Shown: positions 38,638-47,307 of the stretch, piece by piece | Numbering within the stretch: position 1 is the first letter of the stretch | How the letters are laid out: each line of letters opens with the position of its first letter | Assembly: GCF_014610845.1 (NCBI RefSeq) | Contig: NZ_JABTCG010000001.1 | Coordinates: 682,001-746,000, forward strand | Direction: 5' to 3' | Source: Maribacter arenosus | Lineage (GTDB): Bacteria; Bacteroidota; Bacteroidia; Flavobacteriales; Flavobacteriaceae | DNA: 64,000 nt | Made by a program: the position numbers and the translations under genes | The notes under the pieces: generated by a model | Databases searched by the model: none | Told to the model about the DNA's origin: nothing | The model's input: only the letters and a program-made list of their open reading frames with translations

Positions 38638-39447
38638 TTACAATTTATAATGGTTTAATAGCAGTTTCTCATATGCTTTATCCGATAAAAGCCTCTTCAG
38701 GAAAATGGAGAACTTTTGCATAAATGATCCTACTTTATAATGCACCTTTGGATTTTTGGCCATTATGATACCATAGACCTTAAGGGCAACCTGTACGGGG
38801 TCATTCCCGCCAGAAACATCCTCATTGATTAACTTCAAAGTGCCGCCATAGGCCTCTTTATAAGGTGAATCGTCTAAAATCGGGGCATGATATCTACCAT
38901 TGGCGATATTCGTGGCAAAATCACCTGGAGCCAAATTGGTCATTTGGATACCGAAATCCTTGGTCTCCATTCGAAGTGCTTCTGTCGTTATTTCCAAAGC
39001 ACTTTTTGTTGCTGAGTAAATACCCCGATAAGGCAAACCCATGTACCCGGCAATCGAGGTAATATTAATAACGAGTCCGCTCCTTTGTTTGCGCATTTGG
39101 GGTAAAACAGCCTTGATCATATGTAAGGGCCCATGAAAATTCGTCTCAAAGGCTTTTAGGATCTCCTCGTGTGGGGTTTCCTCGATCGGTCCTGTGATAC
39201 CTACCCCGGCATTATTGATCAATACATCCAATCGGCCTTCCTTGTCCAAGAGCATGGAAACGGCTTTATTAATTGTAGTGGTATTCCTAACGTCCAATTC
39301 CAAAAGATCAAAATCATTGAAATCAGGATATTTGGTAAGATTTCTGGTGGTTCCATAAACCTTAAAACCCTTTGTCTTTAGAAAATTACCGATCGACTTT
39401 CCTATCCCGGATGAGCCCCCGGTTATAAGCACTATTTTTTGCTCCAT
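38638..39447 (-). CDS. Short-chain dehydrogenase/reductase
   Basis: A 269-residue classical SDR. Cofactor motif TGGSSGIGKSIG at the N-terminus, NNAGVGITG, the catalytic Ser in INITSIAG and the YSATKSA (Tyr-x-x-x-Lys) motif are all present. The first residues after the glycine motif (TTRNLTKYPDF) suggest NADP(H) preference through a basic residue. A C-terminal hydrophobic, basic tail (FSIFLKRLLSDKAYEKLL) may associate with the membrane. Substrate is unknown. Confidence 0.9.
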   Translation of the reverse strand: MEQKIVLITGGSSGIGKSIGNFLKTKGFKVYGTTRNLTKYPDFNDFDLLELDVRNTTTINKAVSMLLDKEGRLDVLINNAGVGITGPIEETPHEEILKAFETNFHGPLHMIKAVLPQMRKQRSGLVINITSIAGYMGLPYRGIYSATKSALEITTEALRMETKDFGIQMTNLAPGDFATNIANGRYHAPILDDSPYKEAYGGTLKLINEDVSGGNDPVQVALKVYGIIMAKNPKVHYKVGSFMQKFSIFLKRLLSDKAYEKLLLNHYKL

Positions 39448-39573
39448 AATAGTTGCAAATTAACGAATAAAAAAAGGTCCTATAAAAAGCCAATTCCAAA
39501 TCATTGAATTGTTGAAAACCTTTAAAAAATGAATTACGGTATTTGAGTTCCTGGAAGATTTGAAGAATAAAAA

Positions 39574-39673
39574 AACGGCAAGCTACCTACATCGCACCGC
39601 TACGACCGTATACCCTTGCTGCGTTCCCACCCTGGGGGATTCTACAGGAGCTGGTCGTGTAGGACTTGCCGCG
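39574..39673 (-). ncRNA. ffs: Signal recognition particle RNA, bacterial small type
   Basis: On the minus strand about 96 bases form one long hairpin closed by CGGCAAG (39665-39671 complement) and CTTGCCG (39576-39582 complement). The apex carries the domain IV signature read as CAGGGTGGGAACGCAGCAAGGG, matching the conserved GGAA...AGCA internal loops that bind Ffh. The closing stem is followed by a run of T that would terminate transcription. SRP RNA guides ribosomes making membrane proteins to FtsY and SecYEG. A TATATTTG -7 box lies directly upstream. Confidence 0.93.
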
Positions 39674-39675
39674 TG

Positions 39676-39683
39676 CAAATATA
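39676..39683 (-). promoter_or_regulatory. -7 box of ffs
   Basis: TATATTTG on the minus strand ends 5 bases before the predicted first base of the SRP RNA (39671), an ideal distance. The nearest TTG candidates are 13 and 25 bases upstream, so the -33 box is unclear. Confidence 0.6.
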
Positions 39684-39884
39684 CAATCTTTTACACCAAA
39701 AAATAAACCAATCAATCATCATTTATACCTCTTAATAATGAAGTCATTGTCTACCAATGATTTAAAGCTACCTAATTAAAGATCTGTAACATCTGAATAA
39801 GAAAGATGCTGCGATTATAGCCAATACATTCTCCTTATAGATACAGAATTATTGAGATTGGAAAAAGAACAGGGGTTAATCTAG
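39684..39884. other. Gene-free interval upstream of ffs
   Basis: About 200 AT-rich bases with no ORF, RNA fold or repeat that I can support. Confidence 0.5.
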
Positions 39885-39914
39885 AAAAACCCTGACGATC
39901 AAATCAGGGTTTTT
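39885..39914. terminator. Terminator of the DUF2911 gene
   Basis: A perfect 11-bp stem AAAAACCCTGA/TCAGGGTTTTT with an 8-base loop. Each arm supplies an A- or T-run, so it works in both directions. It lies just downstream of the minus-strand DUF2911 stop. Confidence 0.88.
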
Positions 39915-39935
39915 ACGGTTCATGCGATTCGTTTT

Positions 39936-41045
39936 TTAATTGATGTCCTCCCCATTCTCAATTTTTACAAGGTACCCTGCAATAGCATCCTTATTGGGTT
40001 GGTCAGGAGCCCTAGTGGCAGCTATTTTTAAATGTTTTAGCGCAGTCTTGTAATTTCCTAAAGCCGAATACCCTCTGGCCAATCCAAAATCTACAGGCCA
40101 TTGTCCTTTGTTCTTCTTTGCATTCAGCTTAAAGACCTCCATGGCCTTCTGCTTTTGCCCTTGACCTATTAGTTGTCGACCATAGCCATGAATTTCAAAA
40201 ACCGTTGCATAATCCAAAGCTTCATCCATTACGGCGGCCGCCTCAGTGGTTTTACCTTGCTTAGTGAGGATCTGTGACTTGATACTGAGGTTATTAAAAT
40301 TTTTCTGACTAAAGAATTGTCCAGCTATAGTGGCCTCTATCCAACCTAAGGCTTCATTCAAATCACCTCCATTGTTCAAGGAGAAATTTGCAGCTTGTTC
40401 CCAGGTTTGTCTATTAAAACCTGGCTCATTTTCCAACTTCTGGCGTATGTCCGAAAGCACTATATCTGCAACATCTACTTCAACCTTAAAAGGAATCTTC
40501 TTTTTTCCCCAGCTTAGGGTTACAAGTGCCGAATTGGCCGTTACCTCATCAAAAGCATAGGTTAATTGTTCGGTATGTGCTGTATCCGCCATATTCACAT
40601 CAACTCGTAAGGCATCGTCTGAAGGGTTATAGAAGTAGCTTCCCCAAGCTGTATGGTTTTTTGAAAAAATAATTGTAGCCTTATCATTTTCATGAATGAC
40701 CATATGAAGTCCATACTTGCCAGCTGGCAATGTCTTCCCCTCAATTTTTACATCATCCTTAAATTTTATGACTGTATTTTCGTTTGCACCTGCCCGCCAT
40801 GGGGATTCTTTGGCAGTTCCGAATCCTAGATTGTTCATTCCATACGGAACTAGCTTCCCCCAAATTTCCCTTCCATTTACACTAGGTCTTGAGTATTCTA
40901 TTGAAATATCGGTAATGCCCACGCGTTGGGTTATTTTCGCCATTTGACTTCCCCTCGGAAGATTCAATTGTGCCGATGTACTGATAAAACAGAACATTAG
41001 AATCAAGGTCATTGCGATTGGATTTGTTGTGTACTTTTTTTTCAT
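39936..41045 (-). CDS. DUF2911 secreted protein with C-terminal TPR region
   Basis: A 369-residue exported protein. The start at 41045 gives the signal peptide (MKKKYTTNPIAM...STSAQ); the ORF start at 41075 adds ten unlikely codons. The DUF2911 domain covers about residues 45-190, with the hallmark IEYSRPSVNGREIWGKLVPYG, WRAGANENTVIKF and AGKYGLHM. Residues about 230-365 form TPR-like helices. Function is unknown, but the family is widespread and periplasmic in Bacteroidota. Confidence 0.9.
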   Translation of the reverse strand: MKKKYTTNPIAMTLILMFCFISTSAQLNLPRGSQMAKITQRVGITDISIEYSRPSVNGREIWGKLVPYGMNNLGFGTAKESPWRAGANENTVIKFKDDVKIEGKTLPAGKYGLHMVIHENDKATIIFSKNHTAWGSYFYNPSDDALRVDVNMADTAHTEQLTYAFDEVTANSALVTLSWGKKKIPFKVEVDVADIVLSDIRQKLENEPGFNRQTWEQAANFSLNNGGDLNEALGWIEATIAGQFFSQKNFNNLSIKSQILTKQGKTTEAAAVMDEALDYATVFEIHGYGRQLIGQGQKQKAMEVFKLNAKKNKGQWPVDFGLARGYSALGNYKTALKHLKIAATRAPDQPNKDAIAGYLVKIENGEDIN

Positions 41046-41204
41046 TGGATTGTTATTTAGATTCTTGCAGAACAAGGTATTAATTGTTGAATTGGAATTA
41101 ACTTACCATTATGTTAAAGTAGTCAAGGCTAATGTTAAACTATAATATCAGTTTGAACATCGTAATTTCATCGCTAATAATTTCCCTAAAAAGGCTAGTT
41201 TTAA

Positions 41205-41212
41205 TAGTTTTG
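41205..41212 (+). promoter_or_regulatory. Candidate -7 box of the leuCD operon
   Basis: TAGTTTTG matches TAnnTTTG and would start transcription near 41219, about 18 bases before leuC. No TTG was found 17-23 bases upstream. Confidence 0.4.
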
Positions 41213-41236
41213 CACGCTTAGAAGAAATAGCATTAT

Positions 41237-42652
41237 ATGAGTTCAAAAAAGACACTATTTGACAAAGTTTGGGATTCCCATGTGGTCCATCATATTGATA
41301 ATGGCCCGGATGTTCTCTTTATCGACCGGCATATGGTCCATGAAGTTACCAGTCCAGTAGCCTTCTTAGGTTTAAAAAATCGAGGGATAAAGGTTTTACA
41401 TCCCGAGAAGACCTTTGCTACGGCCGACCATAATACGCCCACCATTAATCAGCATTTACCCGTTGAAGACCCGCTTTCTGCCAATCAGTTGAAGGCCTTG
41501 GAGCAAAACGCTGAGACTTATGGCATATCGTACTGGGGATTGGGCCATGAAAAAAATGGAATTGTTCATGTGGTAGGTCCAGAGTACGGGATTACCCAAC
41601 CTGGGGCGACCATTGTATGTGGTGATTCACATACCTCTACCCATGGTGCCTTTGGGGCCATTGCGTTTGGTATTGGAACTTCTGAAGTAGAAATGGTTCT
41701 GGCTACCCAATGTATTATGCAGGCCAAACCTAAGAGTATGCGTATCAATGTTGAGGGATCGCTAAACAAAGGGGTAACGCCCAAGGATGTTGCCTTGTAT
41801 ATTATATCCCAACTGACCACTTCAGGTGCCACAGGCTATTTTGTGGAATATGCCGGACAGGCTTTTCGTGATATGACGATGGAAGGTCGAATGACCGTAT
41901 GTAACCTTAGTATTGAAATGGGGGCCCGTGGCGGTATGATTGCTCCTGATGAAAAGACCTTTGCCTATGTTCAAGGGCGGGAATTCTCCCCAAAAGGTGA
42001 GGCTTTAAACAAGGCCATGACCTATTGGGAAACCTTGTTTACCGATGAGGGCGCCCAGTTCGACAAAGAAATTACTTTTGATGCATCGAACATCGAACCC
42101 ATGATTACCTACGGTACGAATCCGGGAATGGGTATCGGAATTTCCAAATCGATTCCAACAGCTGATGTCGTTGAAGGCGGTGCAGCAACCTACCAAAAAT
42201 CGCTTAAGTATATGGATTTCCATGAAGGTGAGAATATGATTGGAAAACCCATAGATTTTGTTTTTCTTGGAAGTTGTACCAATGGTAGGATTGAAGATTT
42301 TAGGGCATTTACGGCTATCGTAAAAGGAAGGAAAAAAGCGGATAATGTAACGGCTTGGTTGGTACCAGGATCTCATAAAGTAGAGTCCGCGATAAAGGAA
42401 GAAGGTTTGCTCGACATATTGGAGGAAGCCGGATTTACCTTGCGCGAACCTGGTTGTTCTGCCTGTTTGGCTATGAACGATGATAAGATTCCTGCAGGAA
42501 AATATGCGGTAAGTACATCGAACCGGAATTTTGAAGGTCGCCAAGGACCAGGTTCCAGAACCTTGTTGGCGAGTCCGTTAGTAGCCGCAGCAGCAGCTGT
42601 CACCGGAAAAGTGACCGATCCTAGAGATCTCATGGAGATGGAAATGGCTTAG
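41237..42652 (+). CDS. leuC: 3-Isopropylmalate dehydratase large subunit
   Basis: A 471-residue aconitase-family subunit that, with LeuD, isomerises 2- to 3-isopropylmalate (and citramalate to 3-methylmalate in organisms with that pathway). [4Fe-4S] cysteines are visible in GSCTNGR and in [35 protein letters not shown] is the substrate-binding signature. It is the first gene of the plus-strand leuC-leuD-cimA-like-leuB cluster. It may serve both the leucine and the inferred citramalate route. Confidence 0.97.
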   Translation: MSSKKTLFDKVWDSHVVHHIDNGPDVLFIDRHMVHEVTSPVAFLGLKNRGIKVLHPEKTFATADHNTPTINQHLPVEDPLSANQLKALEQNAETYGISYWGLGHEKNGIVHVVGPEYGITQPGATIVCGDSHTSTHGAFGAIAFGIGTSEVEMVLATQCIMQAKPKSMRINVEGSLNKGVTPKDVALYIISQLTTSGATGYFVEYAGQAFRDMTMEGRMTVCNLSIEMGARGGMIAPDEKTFAYVQGREFSPKGEALNKAMTYWETLFTDEGAQFDKEITFDASNIEPMITYGTNPGMGIGISKSIPTADVVEGGAATYQKSLKYMDFHEGENMIGKPIDFVFLGSCTNGRIEDFRAFTAIVKGRKKADNVTAWLVPGSHKVESAIKEEGLLDILEEAGFTLREPGCSACLAMNDDKIPAGKYAVSTSNRNFEGRQGPGSRTLLASPLVAAAAAVTGKVTDPRDLMEMEMA

Positions 42653-42665
42653 TGCAAAACGCAAT

Positions 42666-42693
42666 ACTTTTAACTTCAAACTTTTAACTTTAA
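42666..42693 (+). repeat. 14-bp tandem duplication before leuD
   Basis: ACTTTTAACTTCAA is followed at once by ACTTTTAACTTTAA, one mismatch apart, ending two bases before the leuD ATG. There is no Shine-Dalgarno sequence within it. Confidence 0.7.
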
Positions 42694-42695
42694 AC

Positions 42696-43292
42696 ATGGC
42701 ATACGATAAATTCAACATACTAACCTCTTCTGCGGTACCACTGCCTATCGAGAATGTGGATACCGATCAAATTATCCCGGCGCGTTTCTTAAAGGCAACG
42801 GAGCGTAAAGGTTTCGGTGACAATCTATTTAGGGATTGGCGTTATAATTCCGATAATTCACCTAAACAGGATTTTGTTTTGAACAATCCTATTTATGGCG
42901 GAAAAATCTTGGTCGGTGGAAAAAATTTTGGCTCCGGTTCCTCAAGGGAACATGCGGCATGGGCCGTCTATGACTATGGCTTTCGTTGTGTGGTCTCCAG
43001 TTTCTTTGCGGATATATTTAGAAACAATTGTTTAAATATAGGGGTTTTACCCGTTCAGGTGAGTCCTGAATTTCTTCATAAGATCTTTACAGCTATCGAA
43101 GTAGATCCCAAAACCCAATTAAAAATCGATCTTCCTGAGCAGTCTGTCACCATTCTTGCTACAGGGGAAAAGGAAAGCTTCGAGATTAATGACTATAAGA
43201 AAGCGAACATGACCAACGGTTTCGATGATATTGATTACTTACTCAACATTAAGGATAAGATCAGCGAATACGCTCAAGATACACCCCTGTAA
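42696..43292 (+). CDS. leuD: 3-Isopropylmalate dehydratase small subunit
   Basis: A 198-residue swivel-domain subunit completing the LeuCD enzyme. It begins with ENVDTDQIIPARFLK and has the active-site loop GKNFGSGSSREHAAWAVYDYGF. Length is typical. It lies 43 bases after leuC, with the AT-rich tandem repeat between them, and 30 bases before the citramalate synthase-like gene. Confidence 0.97.
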   Translation: MAYDKFNILTSSAVPLPIENVDTDQIIPARFLKATERKGFGDNLFRDWRYNSDNSPKQDFVLNNPIYGGKILVGGKNFGSGSSREHAAWAVYDYGFRCVVSSFFADIFRNNCLNIGVLPVQVSPEFLHKIFTAIEVDPKTQLKIDLPEQSVTILATGEKESFEINDYKKANMTNGFDDIDYLLNIKDKISEYAQDTPL

Positions 43293-43322
43293 GCGCAATA
43301 TTAATCATAAAGTTCCCTATAA

Positions 43323-44840
43323 ATGAATAAGCGACGGATTGAAATAATGGACACCACCCTGCGTGATGGGGAACAAACCTCGGGAGTGTCCTTTTCGGTA
43401 TCCGAAAAACTTACCTTGGCCAAATTACTTCTGGACGAGCTTAAGGTAGATCGTATTGAAATTGCATCAGCCAGGGTTTCTGAAGGGGAATTAAAGGCGG
43501 TTCAGGAAATTACACATTGGGCTGCCGAAAAAGACTATTTAGATAGGGTTGAGATATTGACCTTTGTCGATGGGGGCGTTTCGTTGCAATGGATGGAGAA
43601 AGCCGGTGCAAAAGTGCAGAACCTGTTGACCAAAGGTTCTTTGAACCATCTTACCCATCAACTTAAGAAAACACCGGAACAACATTTTGAGGATATTTCC
43701 AAAACGTTGCAGCAAGCCAGCAAACAAGGGATCAAAACCAATGTCTATCTAGAGGATTGGAGTAACGGGATGCGAAATTCAAAGGGCTATGTTTTTCAAT
43801 ACCTTGATTTTTTGACGAAACAACCTGTTGAACGCATACTTTTGCCCGATACGCTTGGGGTATTGACACATAATGAGACTTTCGAATTTCTATCCCAGAT
43901 TATCAAAAGATATCCTGATATACATTTCGATTTTCATGGACACAATGATTATGACCTAGGTGTGGCCAATGTCATGGAAGCTATAAAAGCTGGTTGCCAT
44001 GGCATTCATCTTACCGTAAACGGTATGGGTGAACGCGCAGGTAATGCACCCATGGCTAGTGTGGTCGCAGTTATCAATGATTTTCTTCCTGAAGTTGAAA
44101 TAGCTGTCAACGAATCCTCTTTGTACAAGGTCAGTAAATTGGTTTCTGCCTTTACGGGTTTTGGAATACCCGCCAATAAACCCATTGTGGGCGATAATGT
44201 ATTTACCCAAACTGCGGGGATCCATGCGGATGGCGATAGTAAAAAAGATCTTTATTTTAATGATCTCTTGCCCGAAAGGTTTGGACGTAAGCGTAAATAT
44301 GCCTTGGGAAAAACTTCTGGGAAAGCCAATATCCAAAAGAATTTACAGGAGTTGGGCCTTACCTTGAATAATGAGGAACTCAAAAAAGTTACCCAACGCA
44401 TCATTGAACTTGGCGATAAAAAGGAACGTGTAACGAAGGAAGACCTACCTTTTATCATTTCCGATGTATTGAACAGTGGTGGGTATCAGCAAAAGGTGTT
44501 TGTTAAATCCTACGTCCTAACCCACTCTAAAGGCCTAAAACCCTCAACGACAGTGGCATTGGAAATCAATGGCGAGCTGCATGAAGCCCATGCCCAAGGA
44601 GACGGACAATACGATGCCTTTATGAATGCTTTGCGCAAGATTTATAAATCAAAGAAACGGGAATTCCCTAAACTTACGGATTATGCGGTACGTATTCCTC
44701 CCGGAAGTAATTCTGATGCCCTTTGTGAAACGATTATCTCTTGGGATAATAACGGAAAGGAATTTATTACCCGTGGATTGGATTCCGATCAAACCGTTTC
44801 GGCCATAAAAGCCACTGAAAAAATGTTGAATATTATTTAA
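43323..44840 (+). CDS. Citramalate/isopropylmalate synthase family enzyme with regulatory domain (probable CimA)
   Basis: A 505-residue acetyl-CoA-dependent alpha-ketoacid synthase with a TIM barrel ([12 protein letters not shown], Arg14/Asp15) and a C-terminal LeuA-type regulatory domain from about residue 385. It is usually named 2-isopropylmalate synthase. Several stretches (EIASARVS, NLLTKGSL, NVYLEDWSNG, GHNDYDL) closely match what I remember of Leptospira citramalate synthase. The pyruvate-pocket residues known there (Leu81, Leu104, Tyr144, with Glu146) correspond to Leu79, Leu102, Tyr142 and Glu144 here. This suggests it condenses acetyl-CoA with pyruvate to start a threonine-independent route to isoleucine. 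That function is an inference from recalled residues, not an alignment. Confidence 0.85.
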   Translation: MNKRRIEIMDTTLRDGEQTSGVSFSVSEKLTLAKLLLDELKVDRIEIASARVSEGELKAVQEITHWAAEKDYLDRVEILTFVDGGVSLQWMEKAGAKVQNLLTKGSLNHLTHQLKKTPEQHFEDISKTLQQASKQGIKTNVYLEDWSNGMRNSKGYVFQYLDFLTKQPVERILLPDTLGVLTHNETFEFLSQIIKRYPDIHFDFHGHNDYDLGVANVMEAIKAGCHGIHLTVNGMGERAGNAPMASVVAVINDFLPEVEIAVNESSLYKVSKLVSAFTGFGIPANKPIVGDNVFTQTAGIHADGDSKKDLYFNDLLPERFGRKRKYALGKTSGKANIQKNLQELGLTLNNEELKKVTQRIIELGDKKERVTKEDLPFIISDVLNSGGYQQKVFVKSYVLTHSKGLKPSTTVALEINGELHEAHAQGDGQYDAFMNALRKIYKSKKREFPKLTDYAVRIPPGSNSDALCETIISWDNNGKEFITRGLDSDQTVSAIKATEKMLNII

Positions 44841-44841
44841 A

Positions 44842-44873
44842 GCGCTATTCGCTTAACGCCATACGCTATACGC
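44842..44873 (+). repeat. Left inverted repeat of the S23 element
   Basis: GCGCTATTCGCTTAACGCCA and the following ATACGCTATACGC. It is partially complementary to 45267-45298, with seven mismatches in 32 positions. Confidence 0.75.
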
Positions 44874-44895
44874 TTTCAATTTTGGTAAAAAATAG

Positions 44896-45243
44896 ATGAG
44901 GGATTATAAAAAATATAAAGTTTGGGAATTAGGTCATGAAGTTACTTGAGAAGTTTATCGCTTAACAAAAACTTTTCCAAAGGATGAAAACTTTGGTATT
45001 ACCAGTCAAATGAGAAGAGCTGCATATTCGATTCCTTCAAATATTTCTGAAGGTTGCGGAAGAGAATCTGATGCGGAATTTAAACGCTTTCTCACTATAG
45101 CCAGAGGATCTACCAGTGAACTTGAATATTTTACTATTCTTGCTAAAGATTTAGAATATATAAAAGAGGAAATTTTTTCTGAGCTAAATGATAAAGTGGA
45201 CAGAATCAGAAGAAGTATAACTAATTTAATAAACAAAATTTAA
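44896..45243 (+). pseudogene. S23/IVS-type four-helix-bundle protein, interrupted by TGA
   Basis: Read through from ATG 44896, the frame would give a 115-residue protein, the normal length of the four helix bundle (23S rRNA intervening-sequence-like) family. Hallmark segments are YKKYKVWELGHEVT, YRLTKTFPKDENFGITSQ, the motif MRRAAYSIPSNISEGCGR, FLTIARGSTSELEYF and the C-terminal helix. Codon 18 (44947-44949) is TGA where family members I recall have an aliphatic residue, so the product is broken unless TGA is recoded or a sequencing error. An internal ATG at 45010 could give a truncated 77-residue product without helix 1. The role of intact family members is not established. Confidence 0.8.
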
Positions 45244-45266
45244 CTAATAACAAACGACAACATTTT

Positions 45267-45298
45267 GCGCATAGCGTAAAGCGTTCAGCGTAAAGCCC
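45267..45298 (+). repeat. Right inverted repeat of the S23 element
   Basis: GCGCATAGCGTAAAGCGTTC and the following AGCGTAAAGCCC. Its reverse complement aligns with 44842-44873 at about 25 of 32 positions. Confidence 0.75.
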
Positions 45299-45306
45299 AA
45301 AAAAGA

Positions 45307-46362
45307 ATGAAATTAAACATAGCCCTTTTAGCAGGAGACGGTATAGGACCAGAGGTCATCGATCAGGCGGTAAAAGTATCCAATGCCATTGCCAAGAAAT
45401 TCAACCATGAAATCAACTGGAAACCCGCTTTGACGGGAGCTGCGGCCATTGATGCCGTTGGGGAACCCTATCCGGATGAAACCCATGAAATCTGTGCAAA
45501 TGCCGATGCGGTATTGTTCGGTGCCATTGGTCACCCAAGGTTCGACAACGATCCCTCTGCCAAAGTAAGGCCAGAGCAAGGATTATTGAAAATGCGACAA
45601 AAACTAGGGCTGTTCGCCAATGTGCGGCCGACCTTTACCTTTCCTTCCTTAATAGACAAATCACCGCTAAAAAGGGAACGAATCGAAGGAACCGACTTGA
45701 TCATACTCCGCGAATTGACAGGGGGTATTTACTTTGGGGAACGGGGTAGAAAAGATGGGGGCGATACGGCTTTTGATACCATGACCTACCAACGGTTCGA
45801 AATACAACGTTTGGCCAAAAAAGGGTTTGAAATGGCCATGAAACGTTCTAAAAAATTATGTTGTGTGGACAAGGCCAATGTGCTTGAATCTTCCCGACTA
45901 TGGCGTGAAACCGTACAGGCGATGGAAAAAGACTATCCCGAAGTGGAGGTTTCCTATGAGTTTGTAGATGCTGTCGCCATGCGTTTGGTGCAATGGCCCA
46001 AAGCCTATGATGTAATGATCACCGCCAACTTGTTTGGGGATATATTAACCGATGAGGCTTCTGTGATTTCGGGCTCTATGGGCTTAATGCCCTCTTCCTC
46101 AGTCGGGAGCAAGGTGTCGTTGTACGAACCCATCCATGGGTCGTACCCACAAGCGGCGGGCAAGGATATTGCGAATCCGTTGGCCACCGTATTATCCGCA
46201 GCCATGCTTTTTGAAGATATGGATCTGACCGAGGAGGCCCAAGCCATTCGCGATGTGGTCAATAAATCCTTGGCCGAAGGCGTAGTGACCGAAGACCTTG
46301 CAGATGGTGCTAAAGCCTATAAGACCAGTGAAGTTGGGGATTGGTTGGCCGCTAATATTTAA
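45307..46362 (+). CDS. leuB: 3-Isopropylmalate dehydrogenase-family enzyme (second copy)
   Basis: A 351-residue paralogue of the enzyme at 27106. Motifs LLAGDGIGPEV, LFGAIGHPRFD, the RELTGGIYFGE segment, VDKANVLESSRLWR, NLFGDILTDEAS and EPIHGSYPQAAGKDIANP are complete. Because it follows leuCD and the citramalate synthase-like gene, it may oxidise 3-methylmalate to 2-oxobutyrate, or serve both substrates as some LeuB enzymes do. It is the last gene of the cluster, before a strong terminator. The S23 element separates it from the synthase gene by 466 bases. Confidence 0.93.
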   Translation: MKLNIALLAGDGIGPEVIDQAVKVSNAIAKKFNHEINWKPALTGAAAIDAVGEPYPDETHEICANADAVLFGAIGHPRFDNDPSAKVRPEQGLLKMRQKLGLFANVRPTFTFPSLIDKSPLKRERIEGTDLIILRELTGGIYFGERGRKDGGDTAFDTMTYQRFEIQRLAKKGFEMAMKRSKKLCCVDKANVLESSRLWRETVQAMEKDYPEVEVSYEFVDAVAMRLVQWPKAYDVMITANLFGDILTDEASVISGSMGLMPSSSVGSKVSLYEPIHGSYPQAAGKDIANPLATVLSAAMLFEDMDLTEEAQAIRDVVNKSLAEGVVTEDLADGAKAYKTSEVGDWLAANI

Positions 46363-46397
46363 TATAATTGTCATTCCTGCGAAGTAGGGAAACCCAT

Positions 46398-46440
46398 AAA
46401 CCAAACCCAATGATTACTCATTGGGTTTGGTTTGTTTATT
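46398..46440. terminator. Strong bidirectional terminator after leuB
   Basis: A perfect 16-bp stem from AAACCAAACCCAATGA (46398-46413) and its complement (46418-46433) with a 4-base loop, then GTTTATTATAT. It separates the leu cluster from the converging lipoprotein gene. Confidence 0.9.
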
Positions 46441-46464
46441 ATATCAGTAAATATCTTATCATAC

Positions 46465-47307
46465 TTAATTAGGAAAAGTAATCGTTTCGTTAATTACGAT
46501 TTCATCATTCAAGGTAATGCTCAAACTTAATGTAGTGGCACTTGATTGTTCAATGCTAATGACATAATGTTCATTTGCACTAACACCTGTGTAAGTTGAA
46601 GTTACATTAATTGGAGCCCCTGCGGCACTAGTAGCCGTTATATCAATGGTCATATCGCCAATAGTTGTGCTAAAACTGCCTAGAAAGAGGTTGTCGCGTT
46701 CTACCAAATCAAAATAACCAATTCTCCCATCATCAATTATATTCCATGTTAGATTGTTGGAAATTCCATTATAATAATTGAAAACACCAGCATTTACTGA
46801 AATGTCAGGATAACTGGTTTTAACAGCATCCGATAGGTTTATAGTTGTTGCAACATCAAATAGTTTTAAAGAAAAAGCTAAAACGGTATTTTCTCCAGAA
46901 GTAACAGTGAACCCCAAAGAGTTTGTTCCATGAATAGGATTGTCAAACCTGGCACTCGTACTTACCCAATTAGACATAAAAAATCTGTAATCCCCAGGGG
47001 CCAATTCTATAAATTCAGGTAAATCACGATAGTTCGAACTTAAAACCTGATTACCTTCAGTGTCTTGTATCAAAACAGCCATGTAATCCAGAACTTCATC
47101 TAGTGTTGGCGCCTTTCCTGTATTGACGATTATGACGTCTTTAATAACCGGTTTCAACGATATTGAGCCTAGTTCCAAGGCCACTTCAATTGGTACTTCA
47201 GCCTCATCCTCATAAAGGTGCGACAAATCTTCATTACCCTTGCTACATGCCAGTATAAATAGGCTAAGGGCTAAAAGCGATACTGCATTTTTGAGTTTTG
47301 TTTTCAT
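46465..47307 (-). CDS. DUF4493-like lipoprotein
   Basis: A 280-residue lipoprotein (lipobox ILAC after MKTKLKNAVSLLALSLF). The start at 47307 is preferred to the ATG two codons earlier, because MKTKLKN is the usual beginning. The beta-sandwich body contains ELAPGDYRFFMSNW and NYYNGISNNLTWNI, which resembles DUF4493 proteins of Bacteroidota. Function is unknown. Neighbours give no clue. Confidence 0.6.
   Translation of the reverse strand: MKTKLKNAVSLLALSLFILACSKGNEDLSHLYEDEAEVPIEVALELGSISLKPVIKDVIIVNTGKAPTLDEVLDYMAVLIQDTEGNQVLSSNYRDLPEFIELAPGDYRFFMSNWVSTSARFDNPIHGTNSLGFTVTSGENTVLAFSLKLFDVATTINLSDAVKTSYPDISVNAGVFNYYNGISNNLTWNIIDDGRIGYFDLVERDNLFLGSFSTTIGDMTIDITATSAAGAPINVTSTYTGVSANEHYVISIEQSSATTLSLSITLNDEIVINETITFPN

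Larger units (their letters stand above)
44842..45298 (+). mobile_element. Inverted-repeat element carrying a broken S23/four-helix-bundle ORF
   Basis: A 457-bp segment starts one base after the synthase stop codon and ends 8 bases before the leuB ATG. Its ends are imperfect 32-bp inverted repeats (about 25 of 32 match by eye) built from units like ACGCTAT and ACGCTTT. The only ORF inside is an S23-type four-helix-bundle protein with an in-frame TGA. There is no transposase. The element is inserted cleanly in the leu operon. Confidence 0.75.

Noticed and set aside
39684-39884. A tRNA gene near ffs
   Set aside because: No cloverleaf, GTTCGA-type T-loop or acceptor stem could be found in the interval.
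42005-42544. Long minus-strand ORF (179 codons) opposite leuC
   Set aside because: It mirrors the codon structure of leuC, shows no family motifs, and has no promoter or start context.
45006-45236. Minus-strand ORF inside the S23 element
   Set aside because: The opposite strand encodes the recognisable four-helix-bundle motifs; this frame is its shadow.
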